A DNA stretch of 64,000 bases from Nocardia carnea NBRC 14403 (GTDB lineage: Bacteria; Actinomycetota; Actinomycetes; Mycobacteriales; Mycobacteriaceae), in NCBI RefSeq assembly GCF_000308515.1, contig NZ_BAFV01000123.1, positions 54,281 through 118,280 of the forward strand, read 5' to 3'. Both the position numbers and the translations under genes were made by a program. Position 1 is the first letter of the stretch, and each line of letters starts with the position of its first letter. The notes under the pieces are model-generated. The model did no database searches. It was not told the origin of the DNA and saw only the letters and a list, made by a program, of their open reading frames with translations. Below, piece after piece: positions 25,924 to 34,740 of the stretch.

Positions 25924-27366
25924 ATGGCGCTGACGCATCCGGCCCATTCGCCGGACAACGATCGTGACCGGGTCGCGGTGAACCCGGTCTTCACGCGCGA
26001 ACCGCTCGAGGTACCGCGTAACCGGCTACCCGCCGACGAAATCGACAGTGATACCGCCTACCAGATCGTGCACGACGAACTCTTGCTCGACGGTAACGCC
26101 CGGCTCAATCTGGCGACCTTCGTGACCACGTGGATGGAACCGGCGGCGCAGACACTGATGAGTGAATGCTTCGACAAGAACATGATCGACAAGGACGAGT
26201 ATCCGCGCACCGCGGAACTCGAACAGCGGTGTGTGCGGGTGCTCGCCGATCTCTGGCATGCCGAGGACCCGCAAAACGCCGTCGGTTGTTCGACCACCGG
26301 GTCGAGTGAGGCGTGCATGCTCGCCGGGCTGGCGTTGAAACGACGGTGGCAGCGGCGGCGGCGCGCGGCCGGGCAGCCGGCGGACCGGCCCAATCTGGTG
26401 ATGGGCAGCAATGTCCAGGTGTGCTGGGAGAAGTTCGCCGAGTACTGGGATGTGGAAGCGCGCCTCGTGCCGATGTCGGGGGAGCGGTTTCATCTGACGG
26501 CCGACGAGGCGGCGGCACACTGCGACGAGAACACCATCGGGGTGGTCGCAGTGCTCGGTTCCACGTTCGACGGTAGTTACGAACCGGTCGCCGAGATCTG
26601 CGCGGCACTGGACCGGCTGCGCGACGAACACGGCTGGGATGTTCCGGTACATGTGGACGGCGCGTCGGGCGCGATGTTCGCCCCGTTCTGCGATCCGGAT
26701 CTGGAATGGGATTTCCGGCTGGCGCGGGTGGCCTCTATCAATACCTCGGGGCACAAGTACGGGCTGGTCTATCCGGGCGTGGGCTGGGTGCTGTGGCGGG
26801 ATGCTGCGGCGCTGCCGGACGAACTGGTGTTCCGGGTCAACTACCTGGGTGGTCAGATGCCGACATTCGCGCTGAATTTCTCCCGGCCCGGCGCGCAGGT
26901 GGTGGCGCAGTACTACACGTTCCTGCGGCTCGGCCGTCGTGGTTACGAACGTGTGCAGGGTTACTCCCGGGAAGTTGCCGCGGCGCTCGCCGACCGGATC
27001 GCGCAGCTCGGCCCGTTCCGGCTGATCACCGACGGCCGCCAGCTCCCGGTTTTCGCCTTCACACTGGCGCCGGAGGAGACCGGGTATTCGGTGTTCGATG
27101 TCTCCGCGGCGCTACGTGAACAAGGCTGGCTGGTGCCCGCCTACACCTTCCCGGCCGACCGGCAGGATCTGGCGGTGTTACGCATCGTGGTGCGCAACGG
27201 TTTCAGTCATGACCTGGCGGATCTGCTCGTCGGCGCATTCGAACGGGCGTTACCGCGGCTGCGCGCTCAGCAGGCACCGCAGCGGGGTGCGGAATCCGCA
27301 TCGTTCTCGCACGGTGCCGATATCGGTGTTCAGGGCGTGGACCCGCCGGTGGGTGGCGGCCGCTGA
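25924..27366 (+). CDS. gad: Glutamate decarboxylase
   Basis: 480-residue PLP enzyme converting glutamate to GABA and CO2, consuming a cytosolic proton. Typical GAD sequence: NLATFVTTWMEPAAQTLM, DKNMIDKDEYPRTAELEQRCV, GCSTTGSSEACMLAGLALKRRW, VHVDGASGAMFAPF, and the Schiff-base lysine in SINTSGHKYGLVYPGVGW. The C-terminus is extended by ~30 residues past the catalytic domain, ending PPVGGGR. No gadC-like antiporter adjoins, so a role in acid resistance is not implied by context. A hairpin follows the stop. Confidence 0.92.
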   Translation: MALTHPAHSPDNDRDRVAVNPVFTREPLEVPRNRLPADEIDSDTAYQIVHDELLLDGNARLNLATFVTTWMEPAAQTLMSECFDKNMIDKDEYPRTAELEQRCVRVLADLWHAEDPQNAVGCSTTGSSEACMLAGLALKRRWQRRRRAAGQPADRPNLVMGSNVQVCWEKFAEYWDVEARLVPMSGERFHLTADEAAAHCDENTIGVVAVLGSTFDGSYEPVAEICAALDRLRDEHGWDVPVHVDGASGAMFAPFCDPDLEWDFRLARVASINTSGHKYGLVYPGVGWVLWRDAAALPDELVFRVNYLGGQMPTFALNFSRPGAQVVAQYYTFLRLGRRGYERVQGYSREVAAALADRIAQLGPFRLITDGRQLPVFAFTLAPEETGYSVFDVSAALREQGWLVPAYTFPADRQDLAVLRIVVRNGFSHDLADLLVGAFERALPRLRAQQAPQRGAESASFSHGADIGVQGVDPPVGGGR

Positions 27367-27377
27367 GCTCGGCCGGT

Positions 27378-27419
27378 GTGGTGGAGCGGAGCCGATCGCC
27401 GGCTGCTCCGCCCCACCAC
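27378..27419. terminator. Hairpin after glutamate decarboxylase
   Basis: GTGGTGGAGCGGAGC pairs with GCTCCGCCCCACCAC (14 of 15 positions) across a 12-base loop. It sits 11 bases beyond the gad stop and before the stop of the convergent His-rich gene. Confidence 0.65.
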
Positions 27420-27454
27420 TCAGGTGTCCGTTGAATGGTGAACCGCCGGCCGGG

Positions 27455-27820
27455 TCAGAAGGCGCTGCCGGTACGCGGGAGGAGCCAGTGCAGCGGCAGC
27501 CCGTGGCCGAGGCCGTGGCCGTGGTTCCAACCGCGATTCCAGCCGGGATGGCCGTGACGGTGGCGGTTGCGATGGCCGCGGTCCCACCCCGCGCCGTGGC
27601 CGTGCCGCCCGTTCCAGCTGTGATCGTGCCGGCCGTGATCACGGCCGTAACCGTGACCGTGACGGCCGGGACGACTGACGTCTTCGGCCTCGCTGCTCGC
27701 CGTGACCGCCACCGGATCCGCCAGGGCCGGGGCGGCGGTGACGGCCAGCGGTGCCACCGCGATCACGGCGGTGGCGGCGATACGGGTGACGAAGCGGTGG
27801 GTGCGTGAACTACGGCGCAT
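27455..27820 (-). CDS. Secreted His/Gly/Arg-rich small protein
   Basis: 121-residue exported protein. Signal peptide MRRSSRTHRFVTRIAATAVIAVAPLAVTAAPALA, then a low-complexity region rich in His, Gly, Arg and Trp (GRHGHGYGRDHGRHDH..., RNRHRHGHPGW, NHGHGLGHG). The histidine density suggests extracytoplasmic metal binding; no domain is recognised. The chain ends LLPRTGSAF. That contains an LPxTG-like string, but with no hydrophobic anchor after it, so it is not a normal sortase signal. Convergent with gad. Confidence 0.6.
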   Translation of the reverse strand: MRRSSRTHRFVTRIAATAVIAVAPLAVTAAPALADPVAVTASSEAEDVSRPGRHGHGYGRDHGRHDHSWNGRHGHGAGWDRGHRNRHRHGHPGWNRGWNHGHGLGHGLPLHWLLPRTGSAF

Positions 27821-27943
27821 GGTTCGGTCCTCTATCGTTTGCCCCGCCGCGGCGGGTGCTGTACGGGCAATCGCACTGTGGGACGCGCGATTTCGATAAC
27901 CGGAACCATACCGTTGAACAACGGCACATTCAACAGGTGTCTG

Positions 27944-29140
27944 TTAACCCGTCTTGTCGGCGGTCAGAGGCTTCGGCGGATCGAGCCGTAGCACGCACCG
28001 GGTGCGACTGTAGATCGTCGGCATACATTCGTTGCAATGCACACAGGCCGATTCGGTGGCGGCATCGGACTGGATACGCCGCAACAGGTCCGGCTCGCGC
28101 AGCAGTGCCCGGCCCATGGCGACGAACTCGAACCCCTCCGCCATCGCCAGCTGCATCGACTCCAGATCGGTGATCCCGCCCAGCAGTACCAGCGGCATGG
28201 ACAATTCACGACGGAACTGCCGGGCCCGCTCGAGCAGGTACGCCTTCTCATACGGATATTCGCGCAGGAAGGCCTTGCCGACCATCCGGAAACCCCACCG
28301 CGTCGGCGCCGGCAGTGTTTTCGCGAACTCCCGGCGCGGGGCCGCGCCGTGGAACAGCAGCATCGGATTCAGCAGCGAACTGCCCGCGGTGAGCTCCAGT
28401 GCGTCGAGGGCGTCGTCGGCCTCCAGCCAGGAAGCCACCTGCAGCGATTCCGGGAGCGAGAAACCGCCCCGGATCCCGTCCTCCATATTCAGTTTCGCGG
28501 TCACCGCGACCCGATCGCCGACCGCTTCGCGTACCGCGCGGGCGATTTCGCGGGCGAACCGGGCCCGGTTCTCGAGCGAGCCGCCGTAGACATCCTTGCG
28601 CCGGTTCAATATCGGGCTCAGGAACGAACTCGCCAGATAGTTGTGCCCGAAATGGATTTCCACCGCGTCGAATCCGGATTCGACCGCGAGTTTCGCCGCA
28701 TCGGCGTGGGCGGCGACGAGTTCACCGATCTCGCCGATGGTCGGCACCTTCATCGGGGCCATACCGAGCGGGCTGAAGAACCGGCTCGGTGCCACCGCCG
28801 GGACGCGGTTGGAGGCGGCATTGGCGACCGGGCCGGCGTGCCCGATCTGCGCACTGGCCGCCGCGCCCTCGGCATGGACCGCATCGGTGAGCCGGCGCAG
28901 GCCGGGGACGGCTTCGGGGCGCATATAGATCTGGTGCCGGTCGGTGCGGCCGCCGGGAGCGACCGCGCAGTAGGCCACCGTCGTCATCGCGACCCCGCCG
29001 GCGGCCACCTCGCGGTGGAATTCGATGAGATCGTCGGTGACCAGTGCGTCGGGGGTGCGTCCCTCGAAGGTCGCGGCCTTGATCACCCGGTTGCGCAGGG
29101 TGAGTGGGCCCAGGGTGGTGGGGGCGAATACGTCGGTCAC
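27944..29140 (-). CDS. NADH:flavin oxidoreductase (Old Yellow Enzyme family)
   Basis: 398-residue FMN TIM-barrel oxidoreductase. Landmarks: FAPTTLGPLTLRNRVIKAATFEGRT, QIGHAGPV, FDAVEIHFGHNYLASSFLSPILNRRKDVYGGSLENRARF, MPLVLLGGITD and FVAMGRALLREPDL. The tail has four cysteines in CVHCNECMPTIYSRTRC, as at the cluster-binding end of the dienoyl-CoA-reductase-like branch, but the second flavin domain of those enzymes is absent. GTG start 29140 follows AAGGAG. It lies 64 bases downstream of the TetR gene on the same strand, so is probably co-transcribed and self-regulated with it. Confidence 0.85.
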   Translation of the reverse strand: MTDVFAPTTLGPLTLRNRVIKAATFEGRTPDALVTDDLIEFHREVAAGGVAMTTVAYCAVAPGGRTDRHQIYMRPEAVPGLRRLTDAVHAEGAAASAQIGHAGPVANAASNRVPAVAPSRFFSPLGMAPMKVPTIGEIGELVAAHADAAKLAVESGFDAVEIHFGHNYLASSFLSPILNRRKDVYGGSLENRARFAREIARAVREAVGDRVAVTAKLNMEDGIRGGFSLPESLQVASWLEADDALDALELTAGSSLLNPMLLFHGAAPRREFAKTLPAPTRWGFRMVGKAFLREYPYEKAYLLERARQFRRELSMPLVLLGGITDLESMQLAMAEGFEFVAMGRALLREPDLLRRIQSDAATESACVHCNECMPTIYSRTRCVLRLDPPKPLTADKTG

Positions 29141-29204
29141 CGTGACTCCTTGGTGGCTGGTATGTGCGGTTCGCGGAGGCCGTGGCGAGGGTGGAGATTT
29201 CGCC

Positions 29205-29783
29205 TCATCGGTTGTCTCCGGTCGGTGCGGTGAGCCCGGCGACGACGAAATCGCGCAGGGTTGCCGCGGTGTGCGGGGAGAGCGGCCGGTCTTCGGCGGC
29301 CGCGGCGCCGAAACGCATGATGATCAGGTCGAAGGCGAGCATCCAGCGGTACCGGCTCTCGCGTTCGTCCACCTGTGGAAGTAGTCCGGACCAGGAATCG
29401 ATGCGGAACCACTGCTGCTGCCAGTGCAGGACCTGCCGGCCGATAACGCATTGTGCGAGCAGCCGCAGATGCAGCCGGCCCAGCGGGTCGGCCGCCAGAT
29501 CGGTGAAGGGCGCGAGGACCGCGTCCACGATCTCGGCGACCGCGCGCGGTGCGGCGGTGGCCTGGGCCAGCCGGTCTGCCCACAGCGCGCCGAGCCGATC
29601 TTCCAGCAGTGCCGCGAGCAGGGCCTCTTTGGAGCCGAAGTGGTAGTGGACGGCCGCGGCGTTGGCGCCCGCCTCGGCGCAGATGCGGCGCACCGAGACC
29701 TCGTCGTAGCGCTCGGCCAGCAGGAGCTTTTCGGCGGCCGTGAGCAAGCGTTCCCGGGTGGCGGCCGAGACGTTCTGGGGCAT
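29205..29783 (-). CDS. TetR family regulator
   Basis: 192-residue TetR repressor. The N-terminal HTH is clear: RERLLTAAEKLLLAE, VSVRRICAEAGANAAAVHYHFGSKEALLAALLEDR. The C-terminal ligand domain carries a WQQQWFRIDSW segment and ends GLTAPTGDNR. ATG 29783 chosen because the in-frame extension to 30035 runs through the operator and the divergent promoter. The three-half-site operator at 29813-29843 lies 30 bases upstream, between this gene and the divergent 3-hydroxyacyl-CoA dehydrogenase, so it probably controls both itself plus the OYE gene and the dehydrogenase. Confidence 0.85.
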   Translation of the reverse strand: MPQNVSAATRERLLTAAEKLLLAERYDEVSVRRICAEAGANAAAVHYHFGSKEALLAALLEDRLGALWADRLAQATAAPRAVAEIVDAVLAPFTDLAADPLGRLHLRLLAQCVIGRQVLHWQQQWFRIDSWSGLLPQVDERESRYRWMLAFDLIIMRFGAAAAEDRPLSPHTAATLRDFVVAGLTAPTGDNR

Positions 29784-29812
29784 ACGCGTAGTGAACCACC
29801 GCGCCGGGCAAA

Positions 29813-29843
29813 TTTCAATCAGTGATTGAAATACTGATTGAAA
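29813..29843. promoter_or_regulatory. TetR operator with three half-sites
   Basis: TTTCAATCAGT ... ACTGATTGAAA is a perfect 11+11 inverted repeat. The nine-base spacer contains a further ATTGAAA, so CAATCA-G-TGATTG is also a palindrome. It is AT-rich against GC-rich flanks and lies between divergent TetR and dehydrogenase starts. Confidence 0.7.
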
Positions 29844-29997
29844 CCCCTGGCTGTCGCATACCGCGACAGTCGTTACGCGATCGCAATCGCTCGGGTCTTC
29901 AGGACCCGGCGCCGCCTCCGCCGATCCTGGTCTACTGGTGTACGTATGCCCCGTGATTGTCCCGAAAGCCCGTCGATCGACCGGTAAGGAGAACACG

Positions 29998-30852
29998 ATG
30001 GCCAACGAGATCCGCGCGGTCACAGTCCTGGGCACCGGGGTGCTCGGCTCCCAGATCGCCTTCCAGACCGCCTACCACGGATACCCGGTCCAGGCCTACG
30101 ACATCAGCGAGGCCGCTCTGGACGCGGCGTCCGACCGGCTTGCCGGTCTCGCCGCCACTTACCGCGACGAGGTGATGGGCGCGACCGCCGAGCAGACCGA
30201 GCAGGCCCGCGCGCGTATCGCCCTCACCAGCGATCTCACAGCTGCGGTTGCGGATGCCGACCTGGTGATCGAGGCCGTTCCGGAAGTACTCGAGATCAAG
30301 AGACAGACCTATGAGAAGCTCGCCGCCGTGGCCCCCGACCACACGATCTTCGCCACGAACTCCTCCACCCTGCTGCCCAGCGATATGCGCGGGTTCACCG
30401 GCCGGCCGGACCGGTTCCTGGCCCTGCATTTCGCCAACCACGTCTGGAAATTCAACACCGCCGAGGTCATGGGCACCGACCGGACCGAAAAACAGGTCTT
30501 CCGGGCAGTGGTCGATTTCGCCTCCTCGATCGGCATGGTTCCCATCGAGGTGCACAAGGAGAAGGCCGGTTACGTCCTGAACTCGCTGCTGGTGCCGTTC
30601 CTCAACTCCGCGATCGAACTCGCCGCCGGCGACTACGCCGAACCGGAAGCCGTCGACAAGACCTGGCGGATCGCCACCGGCGCGCCGATGGGTCCGTTCC
30701 AGATCCTCGACGTGGTCGGGCTGAACACGCCGTACAACATCCTCGTCGCCGGCGAGGACACCCGCGAGCTCGCCGCATGGCTGAAGGACAACTACATCGA
30801 TAAGGGCAAGCTCGGGGTCGCGACCGGCGAGGGGTTCTACAAATACTCCTGA
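29998..30852 (+). CDS. 3-hydroxyacyl-CoA dehydrogenase
   Basis: 284-residue NAD-dependent enzyme oxidising 3-hydroxyacyl-CoA to 3-ketoacyl-CoA in beta-oxidation-type pathways. N-terminal Rossmann motif VTVLGTGVLGSQIA (GxGxxG) with acidic YDISEAAL, then DADLVIEAVPEVLEIKRQ, FATNSSTLLPSDM, the catalytic-His region FLALHFANHVWKFN, HKEKAGYVLNSLLVPFLN and the C-terminal GVATGEGFYKYS. Length fits the single-domain class (~280-290). Start ATG 29998 has AAGGAG upstream. Divergent from the TetR-OYE pair across the shared operator. Confidence 0.9.
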   Translation: MANEIRAVTVLGTGVLGSQIAFQTAYHGYPVQAYDISEAALDAASDRLAGLAATYRDEVMGATAEQTEQARARIALTSDLTAAVADADLVIEAVPEVLEIKRQTYEKLAAVAPDHTIFATNSSTLLPSDMRGFTGRPDRFLALHFANHVWKFNTAEVMGTDRTEKQVFRAVVDFASSIGMVPIEVHKEKAGYVLNSLLVPFLNSAIELAAGDYAEPEAVDKTWRIATGAPMGPFQILDVVGLNTPYNILVAGEDTRELAAWLKDNYIDKGKLGVATGEGFYKYS

Positions 30853-30868
30853 ACCCGCCGCCGCCCGT

Positions 30869-31312
30869 TCACCGCGGTGGGGGTGCTTTCTCCTGCGCGG
30901 CTTCCCGGGCCAGGCGGTCCTCGTGGATCTGCACCAGTTCGCGGAACCCGATCCGGTCCCAGCCGGGTTTCGGCTGGATACCCCATTCGTCCTGCGCGGT
31001 TCGCTGACCCGCGGCTTCCGGAGGTCCGCCGAACGGCGGGCCGGACAGCGGGTACGGATGCCGGCATTCGAGGGTGTCGTCGGAATATCTGACCTTCATC
31101 AGTTCACTGCAGATCTCGGTGAACGACAGCGTCGGCCAGCCGTACCAGAGGGCGAGCGCCGGCACCGTGAATGCGCCCTCGATGACGAGCGCGAACAAGC
31201 AGACGAAAATGGCGCGGCGTAACCATTTGTGCATCCGTGCGAACGGCGCGGTGGTGCCCGGCGGCAGCTCGGATTTTCCGGGATCGTCGGTGGCAGGGGT
31301 GGGTGTGCTCAT
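30869..31312 (-). CDS. Single-TM protein of the MoxR/VWA membrane operon
   Basis: 147 residues, not recognised. A cytoplasmic-looking N-terminus is followed by one transmembrane helix (residues ~34-56, AIFVCLFALVIEGAFTVPALALWYG). A ~90-residue soluble tail contains FTEICSELMKVRYSDDTLECRHPYPL with two cysteines, a Pro/Gly-rich loop, and a charged C-terminal helix. AAGGA precedes the ATG. It is the last gene of the operon, 40 bases after the polytopic protein gene, and convergent with the dehydrogenase. By context it is a subunit of the same membrane assembly (inference). Confidence 0.65.
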   Translation of the reverse strand: MSTPTPATDDPGKSELPPGTTAPFARMHKWLRRAIFVCLFALVIEGAFTVPALALWYGWPTLSFTEICSELMKVRYSDDTLECRHPYPLSGPPFGGPPEAAGQRTAQDEWGIQPKPGWDRIGFRELVQIHEDRLAREAAQEKAPPPR

Positions 31313-31352
31313 GGGAAGTCCTTCGAGCGGAAAGGATTCGGCTACCGGTCGG

Positions 31353-32078
31353 TCAGTCGGAGAAGATTTCGCGGTTGACGGTGTGCAGGTAGGGGATCGC
31401 CAGGAACGGCGTGATGTAGAAGATGTCGTAGAGCCACCAGCCGATCACCGGCAGCACGACCCCGTCGTAGCGCACATCGGCGTACATGGTCATGTTGAAC
31501 GTGTAGCCGATCCAGATCACCAGGCCGAACCAGCAGGTGACGATCATCCACTGGTGTCCCCAGCGTTTCATCTGCAGGAAGGCGATGGCGGCGGCGATAC
31601 GCATCGGGAAGACGGTCAGCATCAGGGCCACCTCCCAGCCCTTCTCGCCCGGCGCCCCGGCTCCGCCGATCCACAGTTCGTTGTAGTGCCAGAAATAGCC
31701 TGCGTCGAAGAAATTGCCCCATGCGGTGAGGATGACGCGGTTGATCAGCGTGTGGTTGGCGATGAGGTCCAGCGCCCAGCCGAGGCTGTTGAGTGCGGCA
31801 TCGAGAATCACCAGATAACCGATCAGCGTGACGATGATCGGCCGGACCGACAACCCGGACTGCTGCGCCCGCCGCTGTAGCCATACTCCGCGCAGGAAGA
31901 TCGGCAGGCCGACGATACCGAGAACAAGCGTGCCCATCAGCAGTGTTCCACCGGTGAGCCACCAGTCGGCTTCGCGCTGGGCGCGCCGGGATCCGTCGTG
32001 GTGTTCGTCGTAGGCGTCCTTGGGCCCGGCCACCGCCGGGGAGCCACGCCAGGGCAGGGAGAATGCCGAGAGTTTCAC
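31353..32078 (-). CDS. Polytopic membrane protein, candidate client of the MoxR/VWA pair
   Basis: 241 residues, no family recognised with confidence. About six transmembrane segments (approximate residues 42-65, 80-100, 112-132, 148-170, 176-195, 206-230). Histidines occur at positions such as H109 (ANHTLINR), H131 (FWHYNELW), H175 (WGHQWMIV) and H232 (YLHTVNREIF), with many Trp/Asp/Glu near the membrane borders. These could ligate a metal, which would suit an enzyme needing a NorQ/CbbQ-type activase. It is not NorB, PmoA/AmoA or a haem-copper oxidase by visible motifs. GTG 32078 is backed by AGGAGG; TTG 32093 is an alternative overlapping the upstream small gene. Confidence 0.65.
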   Translation of the reverse strand: MKLSAFSLPWRGSPAVAGPKDAYDEHHDGSRRAQREADWWLTGGTLLMGTLVLGIVGLPIFLRGVWLQRRAQQSGLSVRPIIVTLIGYLVILDAALNSLGWALDLIANHTLINRVILTAWGNFFDAGYFWHYNELWIGGAGAPGEKGWEVALMLTVFPMRIAAAIAFLQMKRWGHQWMIVTCWFGLVIWIGYTFNMTMYADVRYDGVVLPVIGWWLYDIFYITPFLAIPYLHTVNREIFSD

Positions 32079-32086
32079 GAGGCCTC

Positions 32087-32206
32087 CTACCAATCCCGGA
32101 CGGAATACATGTGCAGCTGGATGAGAAACATCGCCAGCAGGAATCCGTAGGCGAAGATCTGGACGGCGATCAGCGCGCGCCGCCGCCGGCGATCCTGTTC
32201 GTTCAT
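32087..32206 (-). CDS. 39-residue single-TM small protein
   Basis: Very small ORF: an Arg-rich N-terminus (MNEQDRRRRRAL), one transmembrane helix (IAVQIFAYGFLLAMFLIQL) and a short tail HMYSVRDW. It is supported by a strong ribosome-binding site, AGAAGGAG seven bases before the ATG, and by tight packing: 13 bases after the ATPase stop and eight bases before the next start. Positive-inside topology puts the N-terminus in the cytoplasm. Resembles the accessory single-helix subunits of membrane oxidoreductases; function unknown. Confidence 0.65.
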   Translation of the reverse strand: MNEQDRRRRRALIAVQIFAYGFLLAMFLIQLHMYSVRDW

Positions 32207-32219
32207 ACTGTTTCTCCTT

Positions 32220-33023
32220 CTAGAACGACTGCGCGGCGGGGGTTTGCGCGCCGGCCGAGGCGGCCGCCGCGATCTCGCGCAGACCTTCGCTGATCGCGCC
32301 GTTACTGCTCAGTGGCGCGAGAATGCAGGCAAGGGTGGCCTCCCACTCGTCGGCGCCGGCCGCGATGAGATGTGCCGTGGTGACCAGCACCCGGGTGGAG
32401 GGCGGCTCGAAATGGAAGACCTCGTCGGCCTCCCGGATCGTGCGGGCACAGGCCACCAGACGCCGGGCGGTCTCCGGCGCGACACCGGTCTCGGCGACGA
32501 CCACCGCCGCTTCCGGGTCCGGATCCAGGTAGTCCATGGTCAGTGTCATGAACCGCTGCCGGAACGACGGTTTCAGTTCCTTGAGGGAACTGCGGTAGGC
32601 CGGATTGTAGGAGCACACCAGCATGAAGGTTTCCGGCGCGGACACCACCTCGCCTGCGCGGTCCAGGTACAGCGTCCGGCGATGATCGGTGAGCGAATGC
32701 AGGACCGCCAGCGAATCGTGCCGGGCCTCGACCACTTCGTCCAGATAGCAGATCGCTCCGTTCTTCACGGCCGTGGTGAGCGGACCGTCGCGCCACACCA
32801 CATCACCGCCGGTTACCAGGAATCGGCCCACCAGATCGGCGCTGGTGAGATCGTCGTGACAACTGATGGTGACCACCGGCCGGTCCAGCCGCTGTCCCAT
32901 ATGTTCGACGAACCGGGTCTTACCGCAGCCCGTGGGCCCGGTGAGCATCACCGGTATCCGCCGTTGAAATGCTTTGTGGAACAATTCGATATCGGTTCCG
33001 GTCGAGTAGTATTCGGCGCTCAT
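32220..33023 (-). CDS. MoxR-type AAA+ ATPase, CbbQ/NirQ/NorQ subfamily
   Basis: 267-residue AAA+ ATPase of the CbbQ/NorQ/GvpN group, which remodels or loads metal into partner enzymes together with a VWA protein. Opening YYSTGTDIELFHKAFQRRIPVML, Walker A GPTGCGKT (29-36), ISCHDDLTSADLVGRFLV, Walker B ICYLDEVVEAR (91-101), LTDHRRTLYLD and SYNPAYRSSLKELKPSFRQRF are near-diagnostic. ATG 33023 with AGGGG upstream. It follows the VWA gene by 147 bases and precedes the 39-residue gene. No norB/norC or Rubisco genes adjoin, so the name NorQ would be misleading as to substrate. Confidence 0.88.
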   Translation of the reverse strand: MSAEYYSTGTDIELFHKAFQRRIPVMLTGPTGCGKTRFVEHMGQRLDRPVVTISCHDDLTSADLVGRFLVTGGDVVWRDGPLTTAVKNGAICYLDEVVEARHDSLAVLHSLTDHRRTLYLDRAGEVVSAPETFMLVCSYNPAYRSSLKELKPSFRQRFMTLTMDYLDPDPEAAVVVAETGVAPETARRLVACARTIREADEVFHFEPPSTRVLVTTAHLIAAGADEWEATLACILAPLSSNGAISEGLREIAAAASAGAQTPAAQSF

Positions 33024-33170
33024 CCTCACCCCTTGTCCGTCCGCCGGCGTGCATTTCGGCACGCCCACCACCGCTCACGACGCCGAGCGGTGTGAACCTC
33101 GCAGTACCTCCGTATTCGTTCCGGCTGTGGTCTTCCACGCCGGGGGCTTGCTTGCTGCTGCCCGGGCCCA

Positions 33171-34709
33171 TCACACGGCGACCAGTTCGCGATGGACGTG
33201 GGCGAGTACGCGCGGTAGTTCCTCCACGCGGCGAATCCGCTGGGAACGCCGGTCGCCGAATACGGTGGGCAGGGGATCGACCCGCACGGGCCCGATGCCC
33301 AGGTAGTACACGGCGACGCCCGCCTCTTCCGCCTCCACGACGGAATGCGCGACATCCGCCCAGGCGTAGCGGCCCTCGTAACCTTCGTCGGAGATCAGGC
33401 CGTCACCGATGATCAGCAGCAGTCGCCGCTGCGCAGGCTGGGTGAGTAAACGGCTGGTCAGATGCCGTATCGGCGCGCCGAGGCGCGTGTAGCCGCCGGT
33501 CTGCAGGCCGAGGCCACCCGGGTCGACGAAACTCGGCTCGTCGAAATCCTTCAGGCAGCGGACCTCCACCCGATGCCGGGTGTTGCCGGTGAAAACGAAG
33601 ATCCCGTGCCGTTCGCGGGTGACGGCCATGGCATGCGACAGCGCATCCGCGCAGGCCAGTTCGAGCCGGAAGGCGCGGCCCTGGTGCAGCCCGAGTGACG
33701 AACTACCGTCCAGCAGAACGGCGGTCGCCACATCGCGGGTGTCGGGGAGTAGTTCCCGGAATACCCGCGGTTGCGGTGCGGCACCCGCCGCCAGGTCGAC
33801 GTAGTAGCCGATATAGCGGTCGGTATCGAGATCCGACCCGTCCTCGAGTCCGCCGGTCATGGCGCGGTGGGTGCGTTCGCGGAACCAGCGCCGCACGTCC
33901 ACTGCTGCGGGAGCGGGGTGGTGCGCCGGTTTCGGCTGCCGGCGTTCCAGGACGGCGACATGGCCGGGCAGGAAACTGCCGGACCACATATTCCATTCCG
34001 GGTACGGGATGCCCGCGCGACGGACGGGTGCGATCTCGAGATCGTCGTTCTCCGGCCGGCTCGGCGGCGGGAGGTTGGGGTTGCGGACACCGCCCTCGCC
34101 GCCCACAGGTACCGACATGGCGCGGTAGGAGTCGGTACGCGGCGTGGTCCACGGCATCCGCCCGTACATGCGCCGCGCCGCGACCGATATCCGGCTGCGT
34201 GCCGGGAAGGTCAGCGGGGGCGTGCCGAGAATCGGGTCCGGAACCGGGGAGCGCGCGGAGCGGGCCGCCGCGACGGCCTGGTCCAGTATCGCCATCCCGT
34301 CCAGCTCGGGGTCACCGATTTCCAGGTCCGGCAGTACCCGGCGCAATTCCGGGATCAGGCCGGGAAACCTCGCGGCGATCCAACCCAGCGCGACCGTCCC
34401 TTCGACCACTGCCAGACTCGCGAGTTCGCGGGGTGAGAGTTCGTGCAGCGCATACCGGGCGATACGTTCCTTCGACGGCGCGCATTGCAGCGCGACCCCG
34501 CAGGTCACCGTGCGCCGGGTCCACTCCGGCAGCGGCGGGTAGGGCACGTGCACGACGCTCTGCGCCGAATTCAGTCCGAACGACCGGCGTTCACCGGTGA
34601 TCAGCCGGGCGCCGCTGCGGCGCCGCGCGGAGAACGCGACGGCGGTGACAGCGCAACTACGTTCCAGCGCTGCGGCATTCGTGGTTTCGCGGACATCCAT
34701 GGCCGGCAC
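33171..34709 (-). CDS. VWA-domain protein, NorD/CbbO-like
   Basis: 512-residue partner of the MoxR ATPase. The C-terminal ~220 residues form a von Willebrand A domain: MIDAS core LLDGSSSLG, LELACADALSHAMAV, GIFVFTGNTRHRVEVRCLKDFDE, LGLQTGGYTRLGAPIRH, LLLIIGDGLISDEGY. The N-terminal part is divergent from classical NorD but contains the helical region found in such proteins. In NorD/CbbO the MIDAS bridges ATPase and client. GTG 34709 has GAGG upstream; ATG 34700 is an alternative. Lies 31 bases after a 32-residue membrane peptide gene. Confidence 0.82.
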   Translation of the reverse strand: MPAMDVRETTNAAALERSCAVTAVAFSARRRSGARLITGERRSFGLNSAQSVVHVPYPPLPEWTRRTVTCGVALQCAPSKERIARYALHELSPRELASLAVVEGTVALGWIAARFPGLIPELRRVLPDLEIGDPELDGMAILDQAVAAARSARSPVPDPILGTPPLTFPARSRISVAARRMYGRMPWTTPRTDSYRAMSVPVGGEGGVRNPNLPPPSRPENDDLEIAPVRRAGIPYPEWNMWSGSFLPGHVAVLERRQPKPAHHPAPAAVDVRRWFRERTHRAMTGGLEDGSDLDTDRYIGYYVDLAAGAAPQPRVFRELLPDTRDVATAVLLDGSSSLGLHQGRAFRLELACADALSHAMAVTRERHGIFVFTGNTRHRVEVRCLKDFDEPSFVDPGGLGLQTGGYTRLGAPIRHLTSRLLTQPAQRRLLLIIGDGLISDEGYEGRYAWADVAHSVVEAEEAGVAVYYLGIGPVRVDPLPTVFGDRRSQRIRRVEELPRVLAHVHRELVAV

Positions 34710-34740
34710 CCGTGCCTCGGTCGCTCACTGACCCGGTGGC

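Noticed and set aside
27794..27805. LPRTG string near the end of the His-rich protein's reading frame, considered as a sortase signal
   Set aside because: The motif is at the extreme C-terminus (it actually lies at about 27458-27481) with no hydrophobic helix or charged tail, so it cannot be a standard sorting signal.
32920..33174. 84-codon leftward ORF starting at the end of the VWA gene
   Set aside because: Runs out of frame into the ATPase gene; no ribosome-binding site or recognisable domain.
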